This document shows, one piece after another, positions 46,122-55,549 of a DNA stretch of 64,000 bases; position 1 is the first letter of the stretch; every line of letters starts with the position of its first letter. The translations under genes and the position numbers were made by a program. The notes below the pieces were generated by a model. The model searched no databases. It worked only from the letters and a program-made list of their open reading frames with translations, and was not told where the DNA came from. The stretch spans positions 28,971,746 through 29,035,745 of the forward strand of contig NC_079427.1 in assembly GCF_026213295.1 (NCBI RefSeq), written 5' to 3'. Source of the stretch: Gadus chalcogrammus (Eukaryota > Chordata > Actinopteri > Gadiformes > Gadidae).

Positions 46122-46680
46122 GGAACTTATAACACAGGAGGTCTGGCTTGCCGACGAAAAAGCATTGCGATCATAAAAGCGTGACCATCTGACAAAAGCA
46201 GAAATATGGTAAGAAATGGATTCGATCCGACAACCTCCTGCCTACAGGTCAAGCGACTCTATCAAATGGGCTACGGGAACCACACAGTTGCAATTGCATT
46301 TACTAATATACATATCTAAATGACGCTACAACTAACGCCAAATGAGAGGAGAAATTCTCAAAGCAGATCTGTGCTGAACTGATTTGGTCTGCTTGTCTTG
46401 GTCAGCGATTGGGCGCAAACACTTCAAATGCATTGGCTGAGTGAAAAGAAGGGCGGAGATTATTAGCATACTAGAGGAACGCCGTATTTTACACGCGTTT
46501 TGATGTTCAAAACGCGCGTATTTTACGCTCGCTCTTGAAAGGCTTAATTGCGGCGTAAAAAGCGGTGCTTTTTTGCGCATGACGGCGTAAAATTTCTACA
46601 TTTTACGGCGTATTTTACGGCGTAATGAAGGTGATACGCGTCTAAATGATGCCGCTTTCTGGCGGGGATGGCTTGCCATA
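46122..46680 (-). repeat. Element H, right inverted arm
   Basis: Inverse of 40,333-40,900, about 9 bp shorter in the GCGTAAAATACGC-rich part. It includes the second tRNA-like stretch. Confidence 0.95.
46208..46281 (-). other. tRNA-like sequence in the right arm of H
   Basis: Same 74-nt layout as in the left arm, with substitutions: A-box GTAGCCCATTTGATAGAG and B-box GGATCGAATCC, the latter closer to the canonical box than in the left arm. The acceptor stem is equally unpaired. Confidence 0.6.
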
Positions 46681-46729
46681 GTTACTCGCGTTATCCAACG
46701 CGAGTAACGCGTTTGGTGTGGCCGCACCG

Positions 46730-46890
46730 TTAGAATAATTTGTTGCAAAATGTTGCAAATTGTATTCTCTATGCAGCGCATCAGGTCGATATTGCTGTTA
46801 AGTGCTGCTTGCACAGATTCAGGAGACCCGCAGTGAATTAAACTCGGTTGATTTCATTGGGTAGGCGCATGACAGTGTTTATTTGGCTAC
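46730..46890 (+). repeat. Dispersed repeat D, copy 2
   Basis: It starts TTAGAATAATTTGTTGC directly at the right end of A2 and matches 836-1060 with deletions. The TTA at its start coincides with the A2 target duplication. Confidence 0.65.
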
Positions 46891-47295
46891 AGGCTTCTCT
46901 AAGGTCTCATTTTGGCTGCTGGTGTATGTGGTGCACTTTCCTATCCGTAAATATTAACCTACTCAGTAGGCCTGCTCCGACGTGAGTCAGACATGACGAT
47001 TGGTATTTCCTTTCCTCTCAAACTACGTTACAATTGCATATTTCATCAGCCCGATTTTCAAATTTTAACTATGCATCAATGTCATAGCGAGTTAACTATG
47101 ACATTGATGCGATTAAATATTTTAATCGCTTGCCTTGACAGCACTAGTTTATATGTGTTTATGTTTGGCAGACGCTTCATTCCAAAGCGACATACATAAA
47201 AAATACATATAAAACAATCACTGCAAACATTATAATAATTTAAGGAAAGAATGTTGTTAATATAAGCAAATACAAAATATCAAGTGTCAAACTCT
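46891..47295. other. No gene seen
   Basis: A/T-rich. A short inverted pair CATTGATGC / GCATCAATG near 47,072-47,108 is visible; nothing else. Confidence 0.5.
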
Positions 47296-48802
47296 GCTGC
47301 TGCAATACAATACAACTTTATTAATCCCACTAGGGGCAATTAGTTTGAGCAGCTTGCATACAGACACAGTAACATACAAACAACAAATACACATACACAA
47401 CTACCGAGCATTTAGTAGTCGAATTGCAGAGGGGATGAACGACTTGGAATGGCGGTTTGTTCTGCAAGCAGCGTAGCGACGCCCTGATGGCAACACAGAG
47501 AATTCACTTTTAAGAGCATGACCAGAAGAAGCCAAAATACATGCTGCTTTCTTAATGATTTGCCGATTGCAAAAATAACTCAAGTCCCTTTGTTTAACTC
47601 CGGTGATCTTAGAACAGATGTTGACAATACTGTTCAGGCTGTTTCTGTCTTTTACTGTGATGCTGTGAAACCAGCAGATAAAAGAAAAGTTTAGGAGACT
47701 CTCAATAAAAGATTGATTAAAACGACAGAGGATGACAGGACTTACAGAAAAGGAATTTAGTTTGCGGAGAAGGTGAATTCTCTGTTGCCCTCGCTTCACA
47801 ATAGCCTCAGTGTTTACATCAAACTTAAGGTGATCATCGAAAATAGTACCCAGATATTTATTTCCACACTTTCCTTATGTGTGATACACTCTTTGGCTGT
47901 ATTTCTGTTCCGTCTAAAATCAATAATCAGTTCCTAGGTTTTCTCTAACACATTCCTGACTGATGACAATATCACAATCAGAAGAGAGGGACTGTCTAAG
48001 GAGAGAGATATTGCTAGAAAAATCATGTTTTTCAAAACGGGAATAAAAATCGTTAAAAGTATTTGGGAGATCTGCATCACTTATTCCCTCGATGTTAAGA
48101 GGTTTCCTATCACTGTCACTGTTTCCCTGATTGATTGAGGACATGGATTTAATTCCCTTCCAAGCTGCCCGAAGATCACCACTACTGTACTTATGTTCCA
48201 CCTTAACCTTATACAGTCTTTTAGCTTTTCTTATCTGATTCCTTACTTCCCTGGTAATTTCTTTCTTTTCCTGACTATTCCCTGTATAAAAAATGCTTTT
48301 CTTCTTGTTTATGACATTTTTTAGTTCTTTAGTAACCCATGGTTTGTTATTAGGGAAGACTGTAATATTTTTTACAGGGAATATTGGTTTCCACACAGAA
48401 GGATATGTAAGAAGAAACAGTTTGAGCCAGTTCATTTAAGTCTGAGCTATAGAATACATCCCAATCTGTACAATCAAAGCAAGCTTGTAGACTGGCAATG
48501 CTGTTTTCCGTCCAGCATTTAACTGATATAACTGTTTGCTCTTGTCTCTTACAGATGGGCTTGTAAATCGGCACAAGGAGTATACTATTGTGATAGGAGG
48601 CTCCAAATGGAGGCATAGGCAGTGATCTGAAAGCGCCAGGTACTGAGCCATAGCACAAGTCAATAGTGGAGTTCTTCTTAGTAGTTGCACAGGTAACATA
48701 CTGTTCATATGTTTTCAATATCTTCTGTACCTGGCAATGATTAAAATCTCCTAAAATAAATTTTGGAGCGTCGGGGGAAAAAGCGTCCAGTCTGTTGGTC
48801 AC
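47296..48802 (-). pseudogene. LINE ORF2 remnant: endonuclease end, linker, RT C-terminus
   Basis: Minus strand. 48,802-48,436 holds the end of an APE-type endonuclease (FILGDFNHCQ, STIDLCYG) with FGASYHN where active enzymes have S-D-H. The linker (WVTKELKNVINKKKSIFYTG, 48,435-47,920) follows after a frameshift. The RT palm is deleted. The C-terminus resumes at 47,799 (RIHLLRKLNSFSVSP, SFIESLLNFSFICW, LPSGRRYAACRTN, SFIPSAIRLLN). The 3' end has TGCCCCTAGTGGGATTAATA. The clade is Jockey superfamily (CR1/L2/Rex-like); finer placement is not possible. Dead. Confidence 0.85.
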
Positions 48803-49553
48803 CTCCGCGATCAGCTGATTGGCTGATGCGACGTTCGCCCGCGGATGAATGTAAACAAGGGTGAAGAAAAGAAAAGCTGGGGAAACTCCCTCGGCAACAG
48901 TCAGAAATACAGTCTATAAGGTCCCTAAGATATATAGATATCTCATGTATTCTTAGATTGTTTATTTAGGATATATAGCCTAATCATATATTGTTTCTTC
49001 CACTTAAAAATAGCTGACAGTTTTTTTTACCCTATGGATTATGTTCCCAGTTTTTATCTCGGACGTCTGGTCACTATAGCATATAAGAATACTATATTCC
49101 TGTTAGGCCAACTATGAAAAATAAAACACGCAAAACCATGTGTCCTTTATCATAGCTACAAGTTGACAAAAAAACGCCTGAAAATTAGTGGTACTCATTG
49201 AGGTATGATTAATTAGATGCGCTGACAGTTCATTGCTCCTGCCAAACGGATTACACGTGGAGCGGATCCCCATTCCAAGATGGCGGCCCCACGTCTCGTC
49301 AGTGCCAGTAGGCAGTAGCGTTCGATGCTCCGTATATGATATATAGGATGTCTATGACTATGGGTAGACCATTCATCCAGCACAAATCTAAATGGACACG
49401 CCCACTTGTGATGTCAGAAGAGGTAGATTTTCAAAACGACTTGTAACGTAATCATAAGTACACCTGGAGGTATACTATTTCACCTTTTGATAGTGTTTTA
49501 CCACCATCAAAAATATTATCTGGACCATCAAACTACACATCAAGAGGCTTGAT
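48803..49553 (-). other. MITE C2 remnant and flanks
   Basis: About 48,950-49,356 is the inverse of MITE C1 (markers CATAGACATC, CGGAGCATCGAA, GACGAGACG.GGGGCCGCC, ATGATAAAGG.CACATGG). The outer ends are eroded (right end GGATGTCTATG at 49,356). No gene. Confidence 0.65.
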
Positions 49554-49626
49554 GTGCACATATTTACTCAAATCAAACTTTTGAAGAGATTGAAATGGAT
49601 GTTGAGCAGAATACTAGAGGAACTAC

Positions 49627-49987
49627 TGTTAGGCTTTCGGTACAAAAGGATCCAATCGCAGACGGAAGGCTTGGTTATAAGAATTTTCTCGGAGTTTATT
49701 CCAGCAAGGCACAGGTATCATACAGGCACGATCCGACAGAGACTGAATGGGCACACTGAGCTTAAGTAGCCACAAACCAATCAACACACATTAGCAACAG
49801 GTGTGTTCACAAACTCAGGGGATATCAGCAAACCAAAGAAAAGCAGGAAGTAGCAGGGTGGAGTCGAAAGTACATTGCAATCCAAAACAAACAGAAAACA
49901 CCACCAACTGACCTACAAAATGTGAATAAATAATAAAAAACACTTGTTGCTGAAAAAACAGGAACTTAAATATCAGGATCCCTTACA
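49627..49987 (-). repeat. 3' LTR of the sushi-type element
   Basis: 361 bp, TG...CA by sense or antisense reading (TGTTAGG...CTTACA on plus). It contains the primer-like GTCGGATCGTGC (minus strand, 49,737-49,726), perfectly matched to the PBS except for one G-U wobble. The pol stop codon lies about 20 nt inside it. Confidence 0.97.
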
Positions 49988-52900
49988 GTACCCCCCCTCC
50001 TACGGACGCCTCCTGGCGTCATAACTGGGGGAACTGGATGTTTCTCTAGAAAGTCTTTAATGAGCGAACGGTCAAGAATGTCACGACCTGGAACCCAGCA
50101 CCTCTCTTCTGGACCGTAGCCCTCCCAGTCCACTAGGAACTGGAGGCCGCGGCCCCGGCGACGAACATCTAAGAGCTGGTGAACAGTGAAGGTCTCTGAG
50201 CCATCAATGATTCGTGGTGGAGGAGGGGGCTTGGGGGCGGGGCAGAGCTGGCTCAAGACAAAGGGCTTAACCCTGGAAACATGGAAGGTGGGATGGATGC
50301 GGCGGAGGTTGGGGGGGAGCTTTAGACGGACAGCAGTGGGGCCAATAAGTCTCTCAATGGGGTAAGGACCAATGAAGCGGGGTGCGAGTTTCCGAGACTC
50401 CACCCTGAGTGGAATGTCCCGGGTCGACAGCCAGACACGCTGTCCCACACGATAGGGAGGAGCCTTAGAGCGACGGCGGTCTGCCTGACTCTTCATCTTG
50501 ACCGAGGCACGCTGCAGAGCTGTCCGTGTGCTTCTCCATGTCTGCCGGCAACGGCGGACGAAGGCCTGGGCTGAAGGCACGCTGACCTCTACCTCCTGAG
50601 CAGGGAATAGGGGGGGCTGGTAGCCGAGACAGCATTCAAAAGGGGAGAGGCCTGAGGAGGCAGATGGGAGGGAATTAATTGAATACTCAACCCAAGGTAG
50701 CTGGGAGCTCCAGGAGAACGGTCTCTCAGCTGCCATGCAACGCAAAGTCGTCTCAAGTTGTTGGTTTGCCCGCTCCGTCTGGCCATTGCTTTGAGGATGG
50801 TACCCTGAGGACAAACTGACAGAAGCACCAATGAGAGTGCAGAAGGCCTTCCAGAAGTGAGACGTGAACTGTGGGCCTCTGTCGGAAACCACATCCACAG
50901 GCAATCCATGGTACTTGAACACATGCAGCATGACTAAGCTTGCAGTCTCCTTGGCAGAGGGGATCTTGGTTAATGGAACAAGATGTACTGATTTGGAAAA
51001 TCGATCAACAACTGTGAGAATAGTGGTGTTACCATCAGACGGTGGGAGGCCAGTAACGAAATCCAGAGCAATGTGAGACCACGGTCTCTTGGGGATGGGT
51101 AGGGGCTGCAACAGGCCGGAAGAGGGTTGCGTGGAGTTCTTACTCCGTGCACAGACAGAACAGGCTGAGACAAAGGCACGAACATCACCTCCAATGGTAG
51201 GCCACCAAAATCTCCGGCGGATGAAGGCTTGGGTGCGCCTAGCTCCAGGATGGCAGGAGAGCCGGGAAGAATGACCCCACTGCAAGACCTGGGAACGGAG
51301 GGGCACAGGGACAAACAGGCGGTTGACAGGGCACTGACTGGGAGCAGCATTGTCCGGTTGGGCGGAGCGCACCAGAGACTCTATGTCCCACTGGACTGCC
51401 CCAACAATACGGTGACCAGGAAGGATATTCCTCGGTTCCTCTGGGCAACTTGAGGCAGGGAAGATGCGGGAGAGGGCATCTGGTTTGCCATTCTTTGATC
51501 CGGGACGGAAAGACAGGGTGAAGTTGAATCGGGAAAATAAAAGGCACCAGCGGGCTTGGCGGGAATTCAGACGTTTTGCTGTGCGAATGTATTCAAGGTT
51601 CTTATGATCAGTCCAAACCAAAAAAGGAACACTAGACCCCTCTAGCCAATGGCGCCACTCCTCTAGAGCCAACTTAACAGCCAGCAATTCTCGATTGCCA
51701 ACGTCATAGTTGTGCTCCGAAGGAGTGAGTCGATGGGAGAAAAAGGCGCAAGGGTGTACCTTCCCATCCCTGGCTGAACGCTGGGAAAGAATGGCTCCAA
51801 CACCCACATCTGACGCGTCCACCTCCACGATGAACTGGCGGTTGGGGTCAGGCTGTGTCAGGATGGGGGCAGAGGTAAACCGCCTCTTGAGATCTTGAAA
51901 AGCTCTCTCCGCAGCAGGTGACCAGACAAACTGAACTGATGTTGAGGTAAGGGCAGTGAGAGGGGCAGCCAACCCGCTGTAGTCTCTGATAAACCGCCGA
52001 TAGAAATTAGCAAATCCCAGAAAGCGTTGCATCTCACGGCGGGTTGTCGGTTGGGGCCAGTCAACGACTGCTCTCACCTTCTGTTTATCCATCTCAATGG
52101 CCCCGGCAGAGATAACAAACCCCAGGAAGGGAACAGAGCTGCGGTGGAACTCACATTTCTCTGCCTTAACATAGAGTTGATTCTCCAGGAGGCGCTGGAG
52201 AACCTGGCGGACATGACGAACATGGTCAGTAGGGGAGCGAGAAAAAATCAAAATGTCATCTATATAGACAAAAACAAACTTATTTAACATGTCTCTGAGG
52301 ATGTCATTAACTAGTGCCTGGAAAACAGCCGGGGCATTGGTGAGGCCAAAAGGCATGACGAGGTACTCATAATGACCGGTTGGGGTATTGAACGCGGTCT
52401 TCCATTCATCCCCCTCGCGAATCCGAACCAGGTGGTAAGCACTCCGGAGGTCCAGTTTGGAGAATATGGTTGACCCATGGAGTAGCTCGAATGCGGACGA
52501 CATGAGGGGAAGAGGGTACCGGTCCTTGATAGTGATGTCATTGAGACCACGATAATCAATACAGGGGCGAAGGGAGCCATCCTTCTTAGCAACGAAAAAG
52601 AATCCTGCCCCCGCAGGGGAGGAAGAGGGGCGAATTATGCCGTTAGTCAATGACTCCTGAATATACTTCTCCATGGACCCATATTCAGGTCGGGAGAGGG
52701 AGTAGAGTCGGCCCCTGGGTGGTGCCTTACCCGGTAGGAGTTCGATACCACAATCATAGGGGCGATGAGGGGGAAGGGCAACGGCGCGGGATTTACTAAA
52801 CACGGCCTTGAGGTCCATGTACACAGAGGGAACGGCAGACAAATCAGGGAATTCACCAGGGGAATCAACCACGGCAGGGACGGGGACATGAGCTTGGCAA

Positions 52901-53439
52901 AGGCAGTGTGACAAACAGGAAGGGCTCCAGCCCAGAACCTTGTTGCTGACCCAGTCAATGTGGGGGTTATGTTTCCTCAACCAGGGACGACCAAGGACTA
53001 AGGGAGCGTGAGGGGACTCAATAATGTGGAGCTGGATCTGTTCACGATGGTTGCCAGAAACTAGAAGAGACACAGGAGCAGACACATGGGTTATATCAGC
53101 AAGCTTCCTACCGTTCAATGCATTGGCCACTAGGGGTGAATCTAAAGGAAGAATCTGCAGTCCCAATTGAAAAGCTAGTCTAGTGTCAATGAAATTCTCA
53201 TCAGCCCCAGAGTCAATGAGAACGGTGAGTGGTTGCTGCTGACCAGCCCACTCTATTGTAGCAGGAAGCAGGATCGAGGAGGACTTGAAAAGGGTAGAGC
53301 TCACCAGTACTCCTCGTTTCACTGATGAGCACCTCCTTTTGATGGACAAGAGACGGAGAAGTGGCCAGACTGACCACAATACAGGCACAAATTGCCATTG
53401 AGTCTCCGCTGCTTCTCTGTTGCTGTGAGGTGATAGCGG
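49966..53439 (-). CDS. Sushi-type pol: protease, RT, RNase H, integrase, chromodomain
   Basis: Counting from the GTG at 53,388 gives 1140 residues, but the frame is open from 53,439, about 120 nt inside gag in the -1 frame. Real translation is therefore expected through -1 frameshifting rather than from its own start. Domains: protease DSGA (59-62); reverse transcriptase about 235-415 with [10 protein letters not shown] and YIDD (375-378); RNase H about 519-640 (VEVDAS, TDHKNL); integrase zinc module about 706-750 and D-D-35-E core (Asp776, Asp836, Glu872); GPY/F module around 1007; chromodomain about 1066-1118 ([17 protein letters not shown]), which in this group reads histone marks to steer integration. 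The last codons run over the polypurine tract into the 3' LTR. No lesion is visible. Confidence 0.95.
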   Translation of the reverse strand, partial: PLSPHSNREAAETQWQFVPVLWSVWPLLRLLSIKRRCSSVKRGVLVSSTLFKSSSILLPATIEWAGQQQPLTVLIDSGADENFIDTRLAFQLGLQILPLDSPLVANALNGRKLADITHVSAPVSLLVSGNHREQIQLHIIESPHAPLVLGRPWLRKHNPHIDWVSNKVLGWSPSCLSHCLCQAHVPVPAVVDSPGEFPDLSAVPSVYMDLKAVFSKSRAVALPPHRPYDCGIELLPGKAPPRGRLYSLSRPEYGSMEKYIQESLTNGIIRPSSSPAGAGFFFVAKKDGSLRPCIDYRGLNDITIKDRYPLPLMSSAFELLHGSTIFSKLDLRSAYHLVRIREGDEWKTAFNTPTGHYEYLVMPFGLTNAPAVFQALVNDILRDMLNKFVFVYIDDILIFSRSPTDHVRHVRQVLQRLLENQLYVKAEKCEFHRSSVPFLGFVISAGAIEMDKQKVRAVVDWPQPTTRREMQRFLGFANFYRRFIRDYSGLAAPLTALTSTSVQFVWSPAAERAFQDLKRRFTSAPILTQPDPNRQFIVEVDASDVGVGAILSQRSARDGKVHPCAFFSHRLTPSEHNYDVGNRELLAVKLALEEWRHWLEGSSVPFLVWTDHKNLEYIRTAKRLNSRQARWCLLFSRFNFTLSFRPGSKNGKPDALSRIFPASSCPEEPRNILPGHRIVGAVQWDIESLVRSAQPDNAAPSQCPVNRLFVPVPLRSQVLQWGHSSRLSCHPGARRTQAFIRRRFWWPTIGGDVRAFVSACSVCARSKNSTQPSSGLLQPLPIPKRPWSHIALDFVTGLPPSDGNTTILTVVDRFSKSVHLVPLTKIPSAKETASLVMLHVFKYHGLPVDVVSDRGPQFTSHFWKAFCTLIGASVSLSSGYHPQSNGQTERANQQLETTLRCMAAERPFSWSSQLPWVEYSINSLPSASSGLSPFECCLGYQPPLFPAQEVEVSVPSAQAFVRRCRQTWRSTRTALQRASVKMKSQADRRRSKAPPYRVGQRVWLSTRDIPLRVESRKLAPRFIGPYPIERLIGPTAVRLKLPPNLRRIHPTFHVSRVKPFVLSQLCPAPKPPPPPRIIDGSETFTVHQLLDVRRRGRGLQFLVDWEGYGPEERCWVPGRDILDRSLIKDFLEKHPVPPVMTPGGVRRRGGTVRDPDI
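49988..50001 (-). promoter_or_regulatory. Polypurine tract of the sushi-type element
   Basis: AGGAGGGGGGGTAC on the minus strand, immediately upstream of the 3' LTR, is the plus-strand primer for reverse transcription. Confidence 0.85.
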
Positions 53440-54287
53440 TTAATCTGCATTGGCTCTGGAGGTGTGGATGAGGTGAATGGCAGGGCTGGCCAGGCCGGAT
53501 GAGGAGCTGCTCCTTCACCTGGTGCTCCACCAAGGCTTCTGGGAGATCTCCACTTGCGGCGCTGCTGCAGTCGGGAGTCCACGCGGATGGCCAGGTCAAC
53601 CAGAGCATCGAAGCTGGTGGGGGGTTCCTGGGTAATCACTTCATCCTTTATGGTCTCTGAGAGACCATTGAGAAACACGTCGAACTGAGCGTCTGTATTC
53701 CATCCACTAGAAGAAGCCAGAGTCCGGAAATCTATGGCATAGTCCGACACAGAGCGGTTTCCCTGGCGGATATGCAGCATCTCCCGTGCCGCCTCTCTGC
53801 CGTGCTTGGAACGATCAAACACCTTCCTCATCTCTTCAGAGAATGTGGAGAAGAGGTTGCAGAAGGGCTCCCTGGCTGACCAGACAGCTGTGCCCCACTC
53901 TCTAGCTCGGCCGGACAACTGGGTAATGACATACGCCACTCTTGCTTGGTCGGTAGGGAAAGCTGACGGTTGTAGTTGGAAGATTAGTTCGCATTGGGCT
54001 AAGAAAGAACGACAGGTACCTGGCTCCCCTGAATAGTGTTCGGGAGGGGGCAGACGGGGCTCTGAGACTGAAGGGTTGGGCCGTGGTACGACGGGGTCCG
54101 GGAGAGCTGCCGCTGGAGGGGCCCTTGAGACTTGGAGTTGTTGAACCTGGGCTGCGAGATCAGTGAGCCCATTTGAGATGGCCGTTACTGTTCTCCCAAT
54201 CTCCTCCAGTTGCTGCTGTTGTCTCCCCAGAGCGACACCATGGTGTTCGAGGACCGTCTTCCACTGGCTGATTTCTGCTGGATCCAT
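53319..54287 (-). CDS. Sushi-type gag, 322 aa
   Basis: It opens with ATG at 54,287, only 5 nt from the end of the primer-binding site. The N-terminal third is a Gln/Leu-rich coiled-coil-like helix ([18 protein letters not shown]). The capsid region follows ([20 protein letters not shown], then the long helical segment with [13 protein letters not shown] and [11 protein letters not shown]). A single CCHC knuckle sits at Cys301, Cys304, His309, Cys314 ([14 protein letters not shown]). The protein forms the particle that packages element RNA. Pol overlaps its last 40 codons in the -1 frame. The domestication product PEG10/Sirh genes of mammals descend from gag of this group, but this copy sits in an intact mobile element. 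Confidence 0.95.
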   Translation of the reverse strand: MDPAEISQWKTVLEHHGVALGRQQQQLEEIGRTVTAISNGLTDLAAQVQQLQVSRAPPAAALPDPVVPRPNPSVSEPRLPPPEHYSGEPGTCRSFLAQCELIFQLQPSAFPTDQARVAYVITQLSGRAREWGTAVWSAREPFCNLFSTFSEEMRKVFDRSKHGREAAREMLHIRQGNRSVSDYAIDFRTLASSSGWNTDAQFDVFLNGLSETIKDEVITQEPPTSFDALVDLAIRVDSRLQQRRKWRSPRSLGGAPGEGAAPHPAWPALPFTSSTPPEPMQINRYHLTATEKQRRLNGNLCLYCGQSGHFSVSCPSKGGAHQ

Positions 54288-54291
54288 ACTG

Positions 54292-54303
54292 GTCGGATCG
54301 TAC
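54292..54303 (-). promoter_or_regulatory. Self-priming primer-binding site
   Basis: Directly next to the 5' LTR, minus strand GTACGATCCGAC. Its complement occurs in the LTR itself (GTCGGATCGTGC) 31 nt after a TATA-like TACTTAAG, i.e. at the predicted 5' end of the transcript. Pairing of 12 nt with one G-U wobble fits the self-priming known for Tf1/sushi elements; no tRNA complementarity is needed. Confidence 0.85.
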
Positions 54304-54664
54304 TGTTAGGCTTTCGGTACAAAAGGATCCAATCGCAGACGGAAGGCTTGGTTATAAGAATTTTCTCGGAGTTTATTCCAGCAAGGCACAGGTATCATAC
54401 AGGCACGATCCAACAGAGACTGAATGGGCACACTGAGCTTAAGTAGCCACAAACCAATCAACACACATTAGCAACAGGTGTGTTCACAAACTCAGGGGAT
54501 ATCAGCAAACCAAAGAAAAGCAGGAAGTAGCAGGGTGGAGTCGAAAGTACATTGCAATCCAAAACAAACAGAAAACACCACCAACTGACCTACAAAATGT
54601 GAATAAATAATAAAAAACACTTGTTGCTGAAAAAACAGGAACTTAAATATCAGGATCCCTTACA
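54304..54664 (-). repeat. 5' LTR (promoter) of the sushi-type element
   Basis: 361 bp; differs from the other LTR only at 54,412 (A for G on plus). A TATA-like CTTAAGTA (plus, 54,438-54,445) lies about 30 nt before the predicted transcript start near 54,414. AATAAA (minus, 54,377-54,372) marks the polyadenylation region. Confidence 0.93.
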
Positions 54665-54795
54665 ACTACATCAGCTTAATACTGGGAAGACAGAGCTGAT
54701 GATCATCGGCTCGAAGCGGGACCGGGAAAAGTTTGAGGATGTCTCTCTGTGGTTGGACGGCTTCGCCATCCCACAGAGTGCATCCGTCAAAAATC

Positions 54796-55492
54796 TTGGG
54801 CTGCATCCGAATACTCGTACTTGCATACTATATAGTATGCATTTTGTAGTATGCGAAAAATATAGCGCGTCCGAATACTCTAGTATGCATTCTGTAGTAC
54901 GGAAGTCGTTTCCGAATGCATACTACCGCCAAAGTGAACCACGGACCACACTACGCTATCCCACAATGCAACCGGAGTCTGGTAACAAACGAAGAAGAGA
55001 TGGCTGACCCGACACCACCAACAGCGGCTTTTTATTTGTGTGTGTGTGTGTGTGTGTGTGTTCAATAAAAAAGGAAAATTTAACTTCAATCGTCTTTTTC
55101 ACGGAGTAACAAATAACTGTAAATGTATTATTATTATTCCAAAAAAATTACTTACCAAATGTCCACATATATACAACATAACCTGCCGGTAAGTCGCTCT
55201 ACGAGATGACCGACGACGACGCCTTCTAGCAGAGATATCCATTTCAAGAGCCATTCGCGTAGAAAGAGACCTTTTTTTATTTAATAGCAACGATAACAAG
55301 ACGGAAAACAGGTACATTTTGCCGCCATCTGGGGGGAGATACGTCATCTCCAAACATCCGGTGGAGTTTCGGCGGCGTTCGGAGGCGTTCTACGCATGTC
55401 TGTAGACCGTACTACACAGTCAAGTGTAGTATGGTCAAGTAGTAGACACTAGACAGAAATAGTATGTACTAGGTATTCGGATGCAGCGTTGG
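54796..55492. mobile_element. TIR element, 689 bp, TTGG duplication
   Basis: 54,800-55,488 has GCTGCATCCGAATAC at the left and GTATTCGGATGCAGC at the right. TTGG at 54,796-54,799 and 55,489-55,492. Subterminal alternation of AGTATGCAT / TAGTATG. A minus-strand 84-codon frame (55,353-55,099; MALEMDISARRRRRRSSRRA) may be a protein remnant but is not recognised. A (TG)n tract is at 55,038-55,060. The superfamily is undetermined because a 4-bp duplication is unusual. Confidence 0.85.
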
Positions 55493-55549
55493 TGTCCTGT
55501 TTGACCCTCACCTATGCTTTGACCAATATATAAGAAGTTAGGGCTGCTC

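Larger units (their letters stand above)
40333..46680. mobile_element. Element H: 6.35 kb, non-coding, with 0.56-kb inverted arms
   Basis: The left arm 40,333-40,900 and the right arm 46,122-46,680 are inverted copies with only scattered differences and one short length change. The outermost bases are TATGGCAAGCCATCCCCGCC. Each arm holds an array of GCGTAAAATACGC-like words and a 74-nt tRNA-like stretch. The 5.2-kb interior carries an AC microsatellite, nested palindromes and an L2 fragment, and no transposase. A TA duplication is possible (GGATATGGC / GCCATAGTT), but the superfamily is unknown. Confidence 0.75.
40263..46732. mobile_element. MITE family A copy A2, enlarged by element H
   Basis: TTA at 40,263 and CGGTACGGCCACACC begin it; GGTGTGGCCGCACCG and TTA at 46,730-46,732 close it. 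Almost the whole interior is the long-armed element H (40,333-46,680). Confidence 0.7.
49622..54669 (-). mobile_element. Complete Tf1/sushi-group chromovirus, 5038 bp
   Basis: The element spans 49,627-54,664, flanked by ACTAC at 49,622-49,626 and 54,665-54,669. Both LTRs are 361 bp and differ at one base. Between them, on the minus strand, are a self-priming site, gag, pol with all domains and C-terminal chromodomain, and a polypurine tract. All coding frames are open. It is inserted in an L2 LINE. This is the youngest recognisable element of the window. Confidence 0.97.

Noticed and set aside
49966..54669. Endogenous retrovirus with envelope
   Set aside because: No envelope frame is present; pol ends in a chromodomain and runs directly into the 3' LTR, so it is a Ty3/gypsy chromovirus retrotransposon.
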